A stretch of DNA of 64,000 nt from Homarus americanus (Eukaryota; Arthropoda; Malacostraca; Decapoda; Nephropidae). Both the position numbers and the translations under genes were made by a program. Of the stretch, positions 33,769-44,200 are shown piece after piece. The notes beneath the pieces are model-generated. The model worked only from the letters and a program-made list of their open reading frames with translations. It searched no databases and was not told where the DNA came from. Location of the stretch: the NCBI RefSeq assembly GCF_018991925.1, contig NW_024720773.1, positions 2,526,577-2,590,576 of the forward strand, given 5' to 3'. Every line of letters starts with the position of its first letter. Positions within the stretch are counted from its first letter, which is position 1.

Positions 33769-35384
33769 GGGAAAACACCGGGCATATCATCTTCAAGTTG
33801 TTGCAGCTCTGCGGTAGACTCTGGTCTTTCCCGCAGCATAGGAGGTGGGGTTACGTTCCCCATTTGACCTCCCGCCAAATCGTTACCGAGTATGATGTCC
33901 ACTTCAGCAACAGGCAGCTCGTGCACGCAGGCTACATTAGCTATCCCTGAAAAACAAGAAGACTTGACACGTACTAAAACCAAAGGAGCTACACCTTGAC
34001 CCCAAAGGGAGCCCAAAACGACGTTTTGTCAGTCTTCCTCGCCGCAACAACACCCTCTTTGATGAGAGTTTGGAGACAACCCGAGTCTCTCAAAATAGTG
34101 ACTGGTGTTTCGACACCGTCAACTTCTACCGTGCCTTGTGACAAAAAGGGACGAAAGGTACCAACGTCTGGGTCCTTCACAAAACTCTCCTGGAAAAGAT
34201 CAAAGTCTCGTGAGGCGAGAACCGAAACTGCACTCTCTCGTGCTTCACCTTTTGTGGAAACCAACGCTATTGGCATGCTGTCAGCCTTGCTCAAACCAGC
34301 CATCACTCCGACTGGTGACGTATTAGCCTCCTCAGTAACAATCATTGCTGGTTTGCCCGTATTTGGCTGCAGCCTTGTCCAACAAAACTCTGCCTTATGT
34401 CCTGGCTTTCCACAGAAACTACAAGTGTATGCAGAAAATTTGGACGCCCCATTAGGTGGCGAATGCGTCCAGCTCCTCCTGTCACGCACAAAATTACTAT
34501 TGTTAGTATTCCCTTGTCTCGCTCTGTGGAGAGAGGGATTAAAAGTCTTTTGAACCTGTGGGGGCATAACATCTTTGTTAGTCCTACCATGCCTCAAAAC
34601 AAATCCATCAGCATGCTTAGCAGCCTCTTCGATAGTACTAAATTCCCTATCTAACAAGTATAAGGTAACCTCTTCGTTGATGGTTCTCAAAAATTCCTCT
34701 GTGAGCATTAACTCAATCAGGGAGTCAAACTCAGTCACTTCCTTGGAGTGTAACCACTTTGAGAATACCTCTCTTTTACTCCTAGCAGATTCAAGGTGGG
34801 TCTGCTCTGCCTTCTTATAGAGGCCAAGAAAGCGTTGTCTGTACGCTTCAGGAACAAGGGCATAAGCCTTCAAAACTTCCTCCTTAACACATAAATAATC
34901 ATTAGCATCACTGTCTGTAAGAGACGAAAAAACACACAGAGCCTTACCTGCAAACGCTTGTTGAAGCAAAATGGGCCAAAACTCTATAGGCCACTATAAA
35001 GTGGTAGCAAGTCTCTCGAAAGCAATGAAAAACTCATCAACTGTTTCCTCTGAAAACGTGGGCATTAGCCTAGCAGCACGTGCTGGATCAAAATGAGAAA
35101 AACTAGATCTGGGGGTGAGACCATCGTTGTTAGAAGGGTTACTCTGACCGAGCTGTATACGCAGACGCAACGCTATAGCTTCAGCTTCTTTCGCTTTAGC
35201 TTCAGCTTCTTTCAATTTTATTTGCGACTCGAGAAGGCGTAATTCACCATTCACTGAACGTGACTCAGTTACGTTAACTTGACTAGCTTCACCGTGGTCT
35301 TCTCTTAAACCAATATCAACTCTATCTCCAAACAGCTGACTTCTGCTAGAAGCAAATAACGGATAGTCTGGCGCTGCTAGAAAT
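33756..35384 (-). pseudogene. gypsy A gag and protease
   Basis: Gag starts within the open frame that begins after a stop near 35385. No ATG is seen before 35255; a GTG at 35254 or an upstream lost start are possible. It has a Lys/Glu/Ala-rich helix (KLKEAEAKAKEAEAIALRLR), an in-frame TAG near 34994, a capsid-like region (AYRQRFLGLYKKAEQTHLES) and one zinc knuckle CSFCGKPGHKAEFC near 34400. The protease follows, with DSG (ILRDSGCLQTLI) near 34070 as active site. After a frameshift near 34000 comes its C-terminal half (VDIILGNDLAGG). Apart from the TAG, the gag frame is open to about 33990. Confidence 0.82.
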
Positions 35385-35559
35385 TACCACACCATAATAT
35401 TTCAGCAAATTAATTTAACTCATGTATATTCCTTAGCTCTGAAACTTCTTCAATGGAGGAATTACTTGATGCAAATGCAGCCACATCATCTGTTAATGAT
35501 AACCATGATGGCTAGTTAAAAACACAAAAAGAATATCAGCTGGCGTCAAAAGGTCGTTA

Positions 35560-35585
35560 GGTGAATCCTGGTACAATGCCAAAAC
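35560..35585 (-). other. gypsy A primer binding site region
   Basis: On the minus strand the 5' LTR ends ...GTAACA and is followed after a few bases by TGGCATTGTACCAGGATTC. The TGG start fits pairing with a tRNA CCA end. The tRNA was not identified, and the gap of about four bases to the LTR is slightly longer than usual. Confidence 0.5.
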
Positions 35586-36397
35586 TGTTACACCGTCTCT
35601 TAATTTACTTTAATATCCAGGTTCTAGGCGTAACCCCCCCAAAAAAGTGAAGTAAATGAAAAGGGAATAACAATAAATAAAGTAAACCTTTAAGAATTTA
35701 ATTAAATTAAATATTAGCACAATAAAGAGCCTCGTAGGCTGTCACAACAAATTGATTCACTATCGAAACTTTTAAGACACAAATGATACTAAAACATCGA
35801 AACATCAAAAGAACTGCTTAAATATATAGAATAAAAATAAAGCACTGGATTAAGTTAACACTGCATGAACATATAAAACAACTAACACTGAAATTAACTA
35901 TAGTGAAACAACACTGAATTACTTAAATGTAACTAAGCAAGCACTGATGGACACATAAAGAGACATGAATAGGTACTCACATAGATATACCACATTGGTG
36001 GCGACAGGAACAACACAGAAATAAAATAAAGTATAAGTATCAGGTGACGGGTGTCACTCAAAAGAACGTGAACTGAATGACAAGAGGACTGGACTGAACT
36101 CCTGCAGCTGGTGGGGTACTATATATAAGGTCGGCTCCAGCCAGTGCGACACTCCTGTGAAACATGGGTCGTTTAACGATGCAGTTGGTCGTTAGAGAAA
36201 CAAAGAATGCTTGTTACAATACTAAATGAAGAAATAAGATGGGTTTGAACAAATAATAACAGTTAAAACCTTAACAGCACAGGGTAAGGTGACTAGAATA
36301 TATAATAGTAAATATAACACATCATTACAGGAATAATATGGAACAACATGGAAGCATGTTATAAAAAAAAATAGAAAAATACGACACGGTCGTTGCA
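35586..36397 (-). repeat. gypsy A 5' LTR (812 bp)
   Basis: On the plus strand it begins TGTTACACCGTCTC and ends GGTCGTTGCA, homologous to 28398-29205. For the minus-strand element this is the 5' LTR, as the primer-binding region lies at its inner edge. A TATA-like word (tatatataagg) lies near 36121 and in the other LTR near 28931. Confidence 0.92.
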
Positions 36398-36460
36398 ACT
36401 ACTGTATACACACATGTACACACCTGGACTACTGTATACAGACATGTAGACCTGAACTAC
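36398..36460. repeat. minisatellite A, right-hand remainder
   Basis: Two units of the 28-bp repeat follow the gypsy A target duplication in the same orientation as 26021-28397. They end abruptly at 36460, where gypsy B sequence begins. Confidence 0.92.
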
Positions 36461-36593
36461 TTGATTTAGGACTTCATGCTGAGCCATAGCAACTAATGAA
36501 AAATCCTCTGATACTACAATTAGTTAAGTTTGTTTGTTCAGAATTAATATTCCCTCATTCGCGTTTAGTGGAAATGGTTGCAAATGACATGTA

Positions 36594-37526
36594 TTAAAAT
36601 TTTGTGTGTGATTTTAGTGGAATGTGTATTAGTATTTCCCTGTGTGTTAATGTTGCTTCTAATAAGGGATAACAATATTCCAATTCATGCTCCTGAAAGA
36701 TAGGAGTTAGACGATATTTAGTTTCAGATATATGCAAAGCGGCAATTAGTTGGCGAACTGGCAACAGCTGTGCGTCAACACGACCTAACCCTGCATTTAC
36801 AAGATCAGCAATGAGCCTATTACTGGTTTCTATGAAAGATTGTACAGAGGCCTCAGCAGCAAGCATGTATTCAGATAAGCAGAGTTGCCATTCCAGTGTA
36901 GATTCTGACCGTATGAATCCCTCGACAACTTGTGTTAGTTGATTAGTTTCTTCAACAATAGCATTCATATGAGACGTCAGAGTTTGGGTTGCCTTGTAGG
37001 ACTGTGCAATGGCCCTATTTTGTTTCATAACCGTGTCTAAAACTGTACTCATTTTATTCCCTAGTTTAGCTACATTTTCGGCGGTTGCCGTACCAAACAA
37101 GGTGTTACTTATTAACCCTACAAAATTAAACAGACCACGTATTTGACGCCGCTGAGAATGTACATTTTCCCCTATGTCTTCAGGAGATATAGGGAGCTTT
37201 CCCTCGAAATTCCTTACTCGTTTGAGTAGACTATTCATACGGTCGAGTTGAAGAGATATGGTCTGACTGATTGTTGTAGAGACTGTAGATTGTTGTTCGA
37301 GATCTTGCAAAGTTTGCATAGCTGTTTCAATGTGGACAGCTATCGACCTCAGATGCACTGGCATGCGCTTTAAGTCATGGAGCTCGTATTTGATAGTTAC
37401 AACGTCTTGTACTACCAGTACTTTGCCTAGTGGGGCAACTAAGGCTCCGGGTTTGACGACGTCTGCTGGGAAGGCTGCTGTTGTCACCACGCTCCAGAAC
37501 AACAGTAGTAGTGATATCCAAGCCAT
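36594..37526 (-). CDS. env-like F-type fusion glycoprotein, C-terminally truncated
   Basis: This open frame of 310 codons starts at ATG 37526 with a hydrophobic signal peptide (residues 1-18). A basic cleavage site ending at about residue 130 is directly followed by a hydrophobic, glycine-rich fusion-peptide-like segment. A heptad-rich helix follows (about 150-225). This layout matches the F-type envelope proteins of gypsy-like errantiviruses and baculoviruses, which mediate membrane fusion. The frame stops at 36594, with no membrane anchor and no cysteine-rich stalk; sequence homologous to the rest is cut off by the minisatellite at 36460. It lies 118 bp downstream of the integrase frame, as in related elements, where env is made from a spliced RNA. 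As it stands it is an old, incomplete copy and should be inactive. Confidence 0.82.
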   Translation of the reverse strand: MAWISLLLLFWSVVTTAAFPADVVKPGALVAPLGKVLVVQDVVTIKYELHDLKRMPVHLRSIAVHIETAMQTLQDLEQQSTVSTTISQTISLQLDRMNSLLKRVRNFEGKLPISPEDIGENVHSQRRQIRGLFNFVGLISNTLFGTATAENVAKLGNKMSTVLDTVMKQNRAIAQSYKATQTLTSHMNAIVEETNQLTQVVEGFIRSESTLEWQLCLSEYMLAAEASVQSFIETSNRLIADLVNAGLGRVDAQLLPVRQLIAALHISETKYRLTPIFQEHELEYCYPLLEATLTHREILIHIPLKSHTKF

Positions 37527-37643
37527 GTCTGAAAGAGGCTAGGATAATTAACGATTTGTGGTTGCTGATCGTAGTTTTTGACGATATGTATTGTCTATCG
37601 TTATATTTTGTTGAGCACCTGTTGTAGTTGAAGTAGGATGTAC

Positions 37644-37911
37644 TTAACTGACATTAGGAGTCCCTACTAAGTCTCTGCTGACTTTTTTAATTCTATCTAC
37701 ATGTACTATATCTGTGACATTTGTCGTTGGCTCAACTACTTGGAATTTGTTTCCATGTTCTTTCGCTCTAATCACATACGGACCTGTGAATCTAGGCGAG
37801 AGTTTTGATATGCGTTCCGGCGCTTTTATCATTACTTTGTCTCCTATTTCTAATTTTATAGGCTTAGCTTTTTTATGTTGCTTGCAGATCATTTCAGCAC
37901 GTGAGGCTGCT
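37644..37911 (-). pseudogene. gypsy B integrase C-terminal module
   Basis: The frame encodes EIGDKVMIKAPERISKLSPR followed by FTGPYVIRAKEHGNKF, the GPY/F-type C-terminal module of gypsy integrases, and then a short tail to the stop at 37644. It is the continuation of the integrase at 38214-39936, from which a foldback MITE now separates it. Confidence 0.82.
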
Positions 37912-38213
37912 AACGCCTGTATTATTAAACAACATCTTCCCTTGAAGAGGGTCGTCGTGTTTCAATCCGAGTTTTAAACTGAATGAGTCCTGAGGGACAC
38001 CGCAGTACAGTACTTAAGCGGGGTGGTATGGCGGTAAAATTAACTAATTCCAATATTATAAATTAATTTTATTGGAATTAGTAAATTTTACAGCCACAAC
38101 ACCCCGTTTAAGTACTGTACTGCGGTGTCCCTCAGGACTCATTCAGTTTCAAACTCGGGTTGAAACACGACGACCCTCTTCAAGGGAAGATGTTGTTTAA
38201 TAATACAGGCGTT
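37912..38213. mobile_element. 302-bp foldback MITE in gypsy B integrase
   Basis: Almost the whole insert is an inverted repeat: the left arm from 37912 (aacgcctgtattattaaaca) and the right arm ending at 38213 match over about 130 bp, with few mismatches and an AT-rich centre near 38050. It breaks the integrase reading frame. TTAA occurs at 37925-37928 and near 38197-38201, as in piggyBac-type termini, but the symmetry continues into the flanks, so the exact ends and superfamily are open. The DNA or its transcript could form a very stable hairpin. Confidence 0.83.
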
Positions 38214-39936
38214 TTCGTACTTTTCCATGGATGCTTGTGAAAACATTGATTTGTTTCTTGGCATAGTCATCCATGTTGTACACAGGTTGTGGAGATCCTG
38301 CTAGTAGATCATATGGCAAGCATTTATCCGTGCCGTAAATTATGTAGTTCTGCGATTTGCCTGTAAAGCTATTTATAGATCCATTGATGGACGCTGCATC
38401 CTGTGGAAGCCAGTCCTCCCATGAACTATGCATTGGATTCACCACATGTCGGAGAATCTCAAGAATTTTTCTATTAGCACGCTCGACCAACCCATTTGAA
38501 GATGGATGGTAGGTGGTTGTGAAGGATTGTGTAATGTCATATTGTTGACATATTGCAGCTAAGAGTTGATTCTTAAATTCTGCCCCGTTATCCGAGAGTA
38601 TCACTCTAGGTGTAGAAAAAGGACAGATTAGATGAGTGACTAACGCATGAGCCACTGATTCGGCAGACTTGTTCTGCAATGGTGCTAGTACCACAAATCT
38701 AGAGAAGTGGTCAACGCAGACAAGTACGTAACTAGAGCCTTGATGGCTTTTTGGTAGTTGCAATAAATCGATCGCAACTGTATCCCATGGACGTTCCGGC
38801 GTCGGGTATTCTAAGATTGGAGCGGGATCCATTGTTGTTCCCTTGTGTTTTGCACAAGATAAACATTTAGCAATGTGATGCTCGATGTCGGTCCTCATAG
38901 ATTTCCAATAATATTTTTGTCTAATTTCCGCTAGACATCTGTCTCGCCCTGGATGCCCAGCTTGGGGTGCATCATGGAAGAGGGTGAGAATGTTTTCCTT
39001 TAATGAAGTAGGAATAACAATGTGAGAGATTGACTCTTGTTGTGTTTTCACTGAGCGATATAGTATGTCATGCCGCAGCTCAAACTGTGAGAGTGGTAGA
39101 GGTAATTTGGGCAAATTTACCTCATCTCCCAATTCTAAGGCATATATAACCTTGGACCATAATGGATCCTGTAACTGTCCTGCCCTTAGCTGTGACAGGG
39201 TGAACATAGGTATTGGAGTGACAGGAGCTATGTATCTAGATAACGAATCAGCTACCACGTTCGCACGGCCCGGCAAATGCTTGAAGTCGGGTGCGAACTC
39301 CTGTATGGTCAGATACCAGCGCGCTAAACGCCCTGATAAATTCTTCCCATTAAATAGTTCCGTCACGGCTACATGATCTGTGTGAATTGTGATCGGATAT
39401 CCCAAAATGAGATCCCGAAAATGCTTGAGAGCCCACACTACAGCTAATGCTTCTAAATGAGTAGCTGAATAACGTGTTTCTGCATCGTTGAGGGTGCGAC
39501 TGGCGTAAGCTATTACCCGCCATTTTCCTCGATAATCAGTTTGCATGAGCACCGCCTCTAAACCTAGGCCCGAGATATCAGTACACATGGTAAATGGTTT
39601 TGTGTAGTCAGGAAAGGCTAACACTGGAGCTTTCGTTAAGGCGCTCTTGAGGGCATTAAAACTGTCCTCTTGTTCTTTATTCCATGTAAACGCCACATCC
39701 TTTTTGAGGAGTTTTGTGAGTGGTGATGCTAACTTGGCATAACCTTCAATGAAAGAACGGTAATATTCTGATAATCCTAGGAAACTACAACGTTGATCTA
39801 CGTTCTTGGGAAAAGGGAATTGCTTCTCCGCCTTTACCTTGCAATCTATTGTGTGTATACCATTGCCATCCACTACGTGACCAAGAAATTGGATTCTGGA
39901 TTTGAGAAATTCACATTTAGAAAGTTTCACCTTCAA
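38214..39936 (-). pseudogene. gypsy B RNase H and integrase
   Basis: The frame from 39936 encodes the end of the RT (KLSKCEFLKSRIQFLGHVVD), the connection domain, and RNase H (MCTDISGLGLEAVLMQTDYR, then SATHLEALAVVWALKHF and ITIHTDHVAVTELF, ending VVADSLSRY). The integrase follows: a zinc domain (HDAPQAGHPG ... CLSCAKHKG, about residues 320-365), a catalytic Asp in AIDLLQL, a second in SDNGAEF and a Glu in GLVERANRKI. All visible catalytic residues are present. The frame is uninterrupted for almost 580 codons until the MITE. A frameshift near 39936 separates it from the RT catalytic part. Confidence 0.9.
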
Positions 39937-40330
39937 TCCAGCTAGATGTAGCTTTGTGAAAACTTATCGTAGCTTCTTTAGATGACTTTGTAAATCTTTG
40001 CTTGCTAATAAGATCATCTAGATAGGCATAGACTGTGTTACCTATCATTCCAGCAAACAAGGTGATTATCATTCTTTGGAATGTTAGCGGTGCATTTCTT
40101 AGGCCAAATGGCATTCTTAAGAATTCGAAATGCCCCATTGGTGTACTGGACGCAGTTATCTCGCGGGAATCCTCATGTAAGGAAATTTGCCAGTACCCAC
40201 TAAGTAAATCTAAGTTGCTGAAGACGCCGTTGTCTTTTCCTAGAGACTGTAGTAAGTCAGTTAGGACAGGCATTGGGAACCTGTCTGGTACAGTTACCTG
40301 GTTGATTCGTCGAAAATCTATGACTGGTCT
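39937..40330 (-). pseudogene. gypsy B RT catalytic part
   Basis: The minus-strand frame encodes PVIDFRRINQVTVPDRFPMP, then FSNLDLLSGYWQISLHEDSR, RMPFGLRNAPLTFQRMI and the catalytic AYLDDLI at about 40030-40010. The frame is lost just after YLDD. The upstream end at 40330 is the insertion point of gypsy C (GTCT duplication); the missing N-terminal part is on the other side, at 46393-46476. Confidence 0.88.
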
Positions 40331-40749
40331 TAGATATGTACATACCAAGATATGTGAACACGCCTGACACCAGGACTCTTGTTACCATTCATTGTACCAT
40401 TTATTCACATGTCTGTATTACTACATATTATTATAGCATGTCTGATGTCCATGCTTATGTCTAATGCCTATGTTCATTTACTATGTCCCGATGTACTATG
40501 TCTGTACCGCGCTAGTCGAGTAATTAGAAGACCTCATTTATTGTCCTAGGAATGTCTAGCAACTCCCCTTGCCTGGCTAGCTAATTTCCCTCAGATCGGC
40601 CTCGGCCTACCTACGGTCCGGGGTCCCTAGTAATCGCTCCTGTATCGGTTGGCTATCACGCCCAGCCTTGTACCACTTATTGAATATATCTACTGCTCGT
40701 GCCCTGGAGTTTCAAGAACCTTGTCTAGGATTACATCCACCACACCACA
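40331..40749 (+). repeat. gypsy C 5' LTR
   Basis: It starts TAGATATGTACATACC and ends CCACCACACCACA. It equals the 3' LTR except for one T/C difference in taatcgctcc. It should contain promoter and polyadenylation signals; no strong TATA box was assigned. Confidence 0.92.
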
Positions 40750-40763
40750 TGGCGCAGTTTGAG
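40750..40763 (+). other. gypsy C primer binding site
   Basis: TGGCGCAGTTTGAG follows the LTR directly and shares TGGCGCAGT with gypsy D (12377). This is the expected place and start for tRNA priming of minus-strand synthesis. Confidence 0.75.
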
Positions 40764-41242
40764 TAGCTCCAACACGACAGTTTACAAGCCTCAAGAGCCG
40801 GCCCCGTCTGTTTCCGGCCTCGTCTGTTTCCCGCCCAGAAGATATACTCCACAGTGCCCCTGGATTTAAAGTGCTTTGTGACCTTGTGAAGTGCCCTAAG
40901 TGAAGTGCAGTGCCTTTCATGTCTCTTTGCTATGTTTCTGCGGCCCTACAGGTAGCAGACACGCCTCCAGCCCAGTTTCCAAGACAGCACTTCCGGCATA
41001 CACCCCCCATCCACGGAGGCTCGCAAGCCACTGCCCGCGTCCCCTCCCACTGAACCAGCATCTCGCCCGGGCGCGCGGAGGAATACACCGCCGCCAGCCG
41101 CCTCCTCTCACTTCACAAATATTACAGTCAGTACTCTTTTACTTGCCAGCCAGTTCTTGCACTTAAGCAAATCCATTGGCGAAAATATAGCACTTCACCT
41201 TATTCTCCTTGTCTTTCCCATCGCAACAATACCAAACACGAG
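40764..41242 (+). other. gypsy C leader
   Basis: About 480 bp of GC-rich untranslated leader lies between the primer site and the gag-pol ATG. Several short upstream ATG frames occur (for example at 40900). The leader would be expected to carry the RNA packaging signal, but none can be recognised by sequence. Confidence 0.6.
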
Positions 41243-44200
41243 ATGTCTGACCACGACGATTTGCTGGGAAATTTATATGAGGATTATGAGGAAGACGACG
41301 CCTCACAGACCCTCCCACCCCCCCTCACGCCTCACACGCCGGGCGCGCCAAATTCAAAGGATGGGAGCCAGGATATACGTCAGTTAATCCACTTCCTACA
41401 AGTTTCTCAAGAGAAGGAAGCCCAAAGACGTCAATTAGAGGAGGAAAAACGACGTCAAGAGGAATTGTCAAGACAGTCAGAGGAATCAGCTTACCGCCTT
41501 CAACTTCAACAACAACACCAAGCTGATAACCGCAAATTCCTGGACCTATTGGAATTGCTGGCAACGAGGACGACTTCACCAGCTGCCACAACCAACTCGC
41601 CAGCTTCAGCCTCTTCATCTATCCTTCAGACAACGCCTCCTCACACGTCACCTATCTCCCCTAGGTATGCCTCAGTGTCTTCTCAACCACCTGTTCCAGT
41701 CTCAACTCTCGTCGACCTCTCCGTGCCTCCTCCACCGCCTGCCGTCTCGAGTACACCCCTGCACAGCAAGTCTTCAGTTCCCAGTCCCCCACCTCTTCAA
41801 TCTGATGCAACATATCAAGTATACCGTCAATGGCGACGTCGTTTCGAAGACTTTGCTGTTATGTCTGACCTCTACCGAATGCCCCCTCATAAACAACTCA
41901 TCCAATTAAGATCGTGCATTTCCCTCGATGTTCAACGCCTCCTAGAGCACACGCTGGCCATCCCCCCTGACTCCCCCAGGTCAGTGACAGAGGTTTTAAA
42001 CGCCTTGCAGAGTCATTTCCGTGGCCTCCGCAATGAAGCTTTGCGTCGTAGGGAACTGCTATCCTGCAAACAAGCTTCTGGGGAATCATTCTCAGACTTC
42101 TATGCACGACTTAAGGACCTAGCAACCGAGGTGGACCTATGTACAGGCGATCCTGTAACCTGTGCTGAGATCCAGCTCAAGATGATCTTGCTGATGGGTG
42201 TACGTGACGAGGACCTGCTCCAGAAACTCCTCACCCTCGACGCCGCCTCTTCCCTCACCGACTTCGTCACCTGTTGCAGGTCGTATGAGGCCACAAGAGA
42301 GGCTGCCTCAGCTATACACTCATCGCCATCTCAAGTCCACGCCGTCTCCACCTACAAGAGGAATCAACGCCAGATGCAGACGGCGTCCTCTCCACAGCCC
42401 CCGTCACAGTCACCAGTTTCTTCTCCCGAATCCTGCAGAAACTGTCAGCGCCAGCATGGTCCAGGAAAGTGCCCTGCGGCTGATAGTACCTGTCGAAACT
42501 GTGGGTTTCAAGGCCATTGGCCCCGCACACCTCGATGTCCTGCCAACAAGGCCTCATGCAACGCTTGCAACAAGCAAGGACACTTCGCCAAGTGTTGCAG
42601 GTCCACCAAGAAGCCTCCATCTCCAGGTCAAAACGTCTCTTCACAGCCCGACAGAACGTCCACACCACCGTCTCCCAAGAACAACAAAGGATGCCGACGC
42701 GTGGATGATGCCTCGAGTGACAGGTCCCCCAAGCCCGTCAATGTTCGTCTGTCCTACGGTACCAACTCTTCCAACCTCCTGATGATACCTGACACGGGCG
42801 CGGACATCACGGTGATTGGACCAACACACCTGGACGCCCTCAACATCCCCAGGAGTAGCCTGTCACCCACAGCCATGAACGACGTGCTCACAGCGGACGG
42901 GTCCCTGATGTCTCCACCTTTGGGTTGCTTCAAGGCAACACTACAGCTCGGTCCCAAGTCTTGCCTTGCCACAGTCCACGTCCATGAGGGCATCCAAACC
43001 CCTCTCTTGTCATGTGGCCATTGTCAGGACTTGGCCATCGTCTCATCCGAGTTCCCAAAGCCCATCCTCGCCGTGACACACCTCAACAGGTGTGCAGAGA
43101 TACCTGTTTCAGCCATGACCACACCTGCTGCCGCCCGGGAGTTCTTTTTTCGTCAGTTCAGCGACGTCCTTGTCTCCAAGTCCGACCTCCAGAAGACGCC
43201 GCTCAAGAAGATGACAGGCCCCCCGATGAGAATCCACCTCAAGCCTGGCGCGACGCCTTTCGCCATCCACACACCCAGGCCTATCCCCTTTGCCATACGG
43301 GACAAGGTGAAGGCGGAGCTCGATTCTCTGGTGCAGCAGGGGATCATCAGACACGCCGGTGAGGAGCCCTCCGAGTGGTGCCACCCTATGGTCTTGGCAC
43401 CCAAGCCTGTAGGTGTTCGCATCACAGTGGACCTCACCCATCTCAACTCGCAGGTCTCCCGTCCCGCCCATCCATCGCCTACGCCCATCCAAGCAGTCCG
43501 CAGCGTCACCCCGTCTGCAAAGTTCTTTACCACGGCGGATGCACTACATGGGTACTGGCAAGTCGACCTGGCGGAAGAAGATCGCCACCTCACTACATTC
43601 ATCACGCCCTACGGCCGCTTCCAACACTGCCGCGGACCCATGGGCTTCGCAGCAACGGGGGATGCGTACTGCCTCCGTGGGGATATGGCTCTGCAGGGTG
43701 TCACCAACTGCGTGAAGGTCGTAGATGACATCCTGCTCTTCGACGATGATCTCCCGGCCCACTTGAACCGAGTTCATCTGATGCTCACAAGATGTCGTGC
43801 CCATGGTATCACCCTGAACAAAGATAAATTTGTGGTCGCCGCCCCCCAAGTTAACTACTGCGGCTACAACATCTCGCCAGAGGGGATCTCAGCTGATGAG
43901 GAGAAGGTCAAGGCCATCAGGGACTTCCCTACTCCAGCGAACCTGACCGACCTTCGCTCATTTATGGGCCTGGTAAATCAGCTGGCCGACTTCTCCCCTA
44001 AAATCGCCACATCAGCCCAACCTCTACGCCCCCTCATGAGCCCCAAGCGCTCCTTCCTCTGGACTCCTGACCACGACCTAGCGTTCAGGAATGTTAAGAA
44101 GGCGTTGCTGTCACCACCAGTCCTGGCACCCTTCGACCCGTCCTTACCAGTGGTCCTCCAGACCGACGCCTCCCGTCTATACGGCCTCGGATATGCCCTC

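Larger units (their letters stand above)
28398..36397 (-). mobile_element. gypsy A: 8.0-kb LTR retrotransposon with INT before RT
   Basis: Two direct LTRs (28398-29205 and 35586-36397) enclose, on the minus strand, gag, protease, integrase, reverse transcriptase and RNase H. The 4-bp target ACTA flanks both ends (28394-28397 and 36398-36401), and minisatellite A continues on both sides. A polypurine tract precedes the 3' LTR. The order PR-INT-RT-RH, with RNase H as the last domain, is that of the Gmr1-like branch of Ty3/gypsy. The LTRs differ at a few percent of positions by eye. Frameshifts, one stop in gag and an inserted LTR in RT make this copy inactive. Confidence 0.9.
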
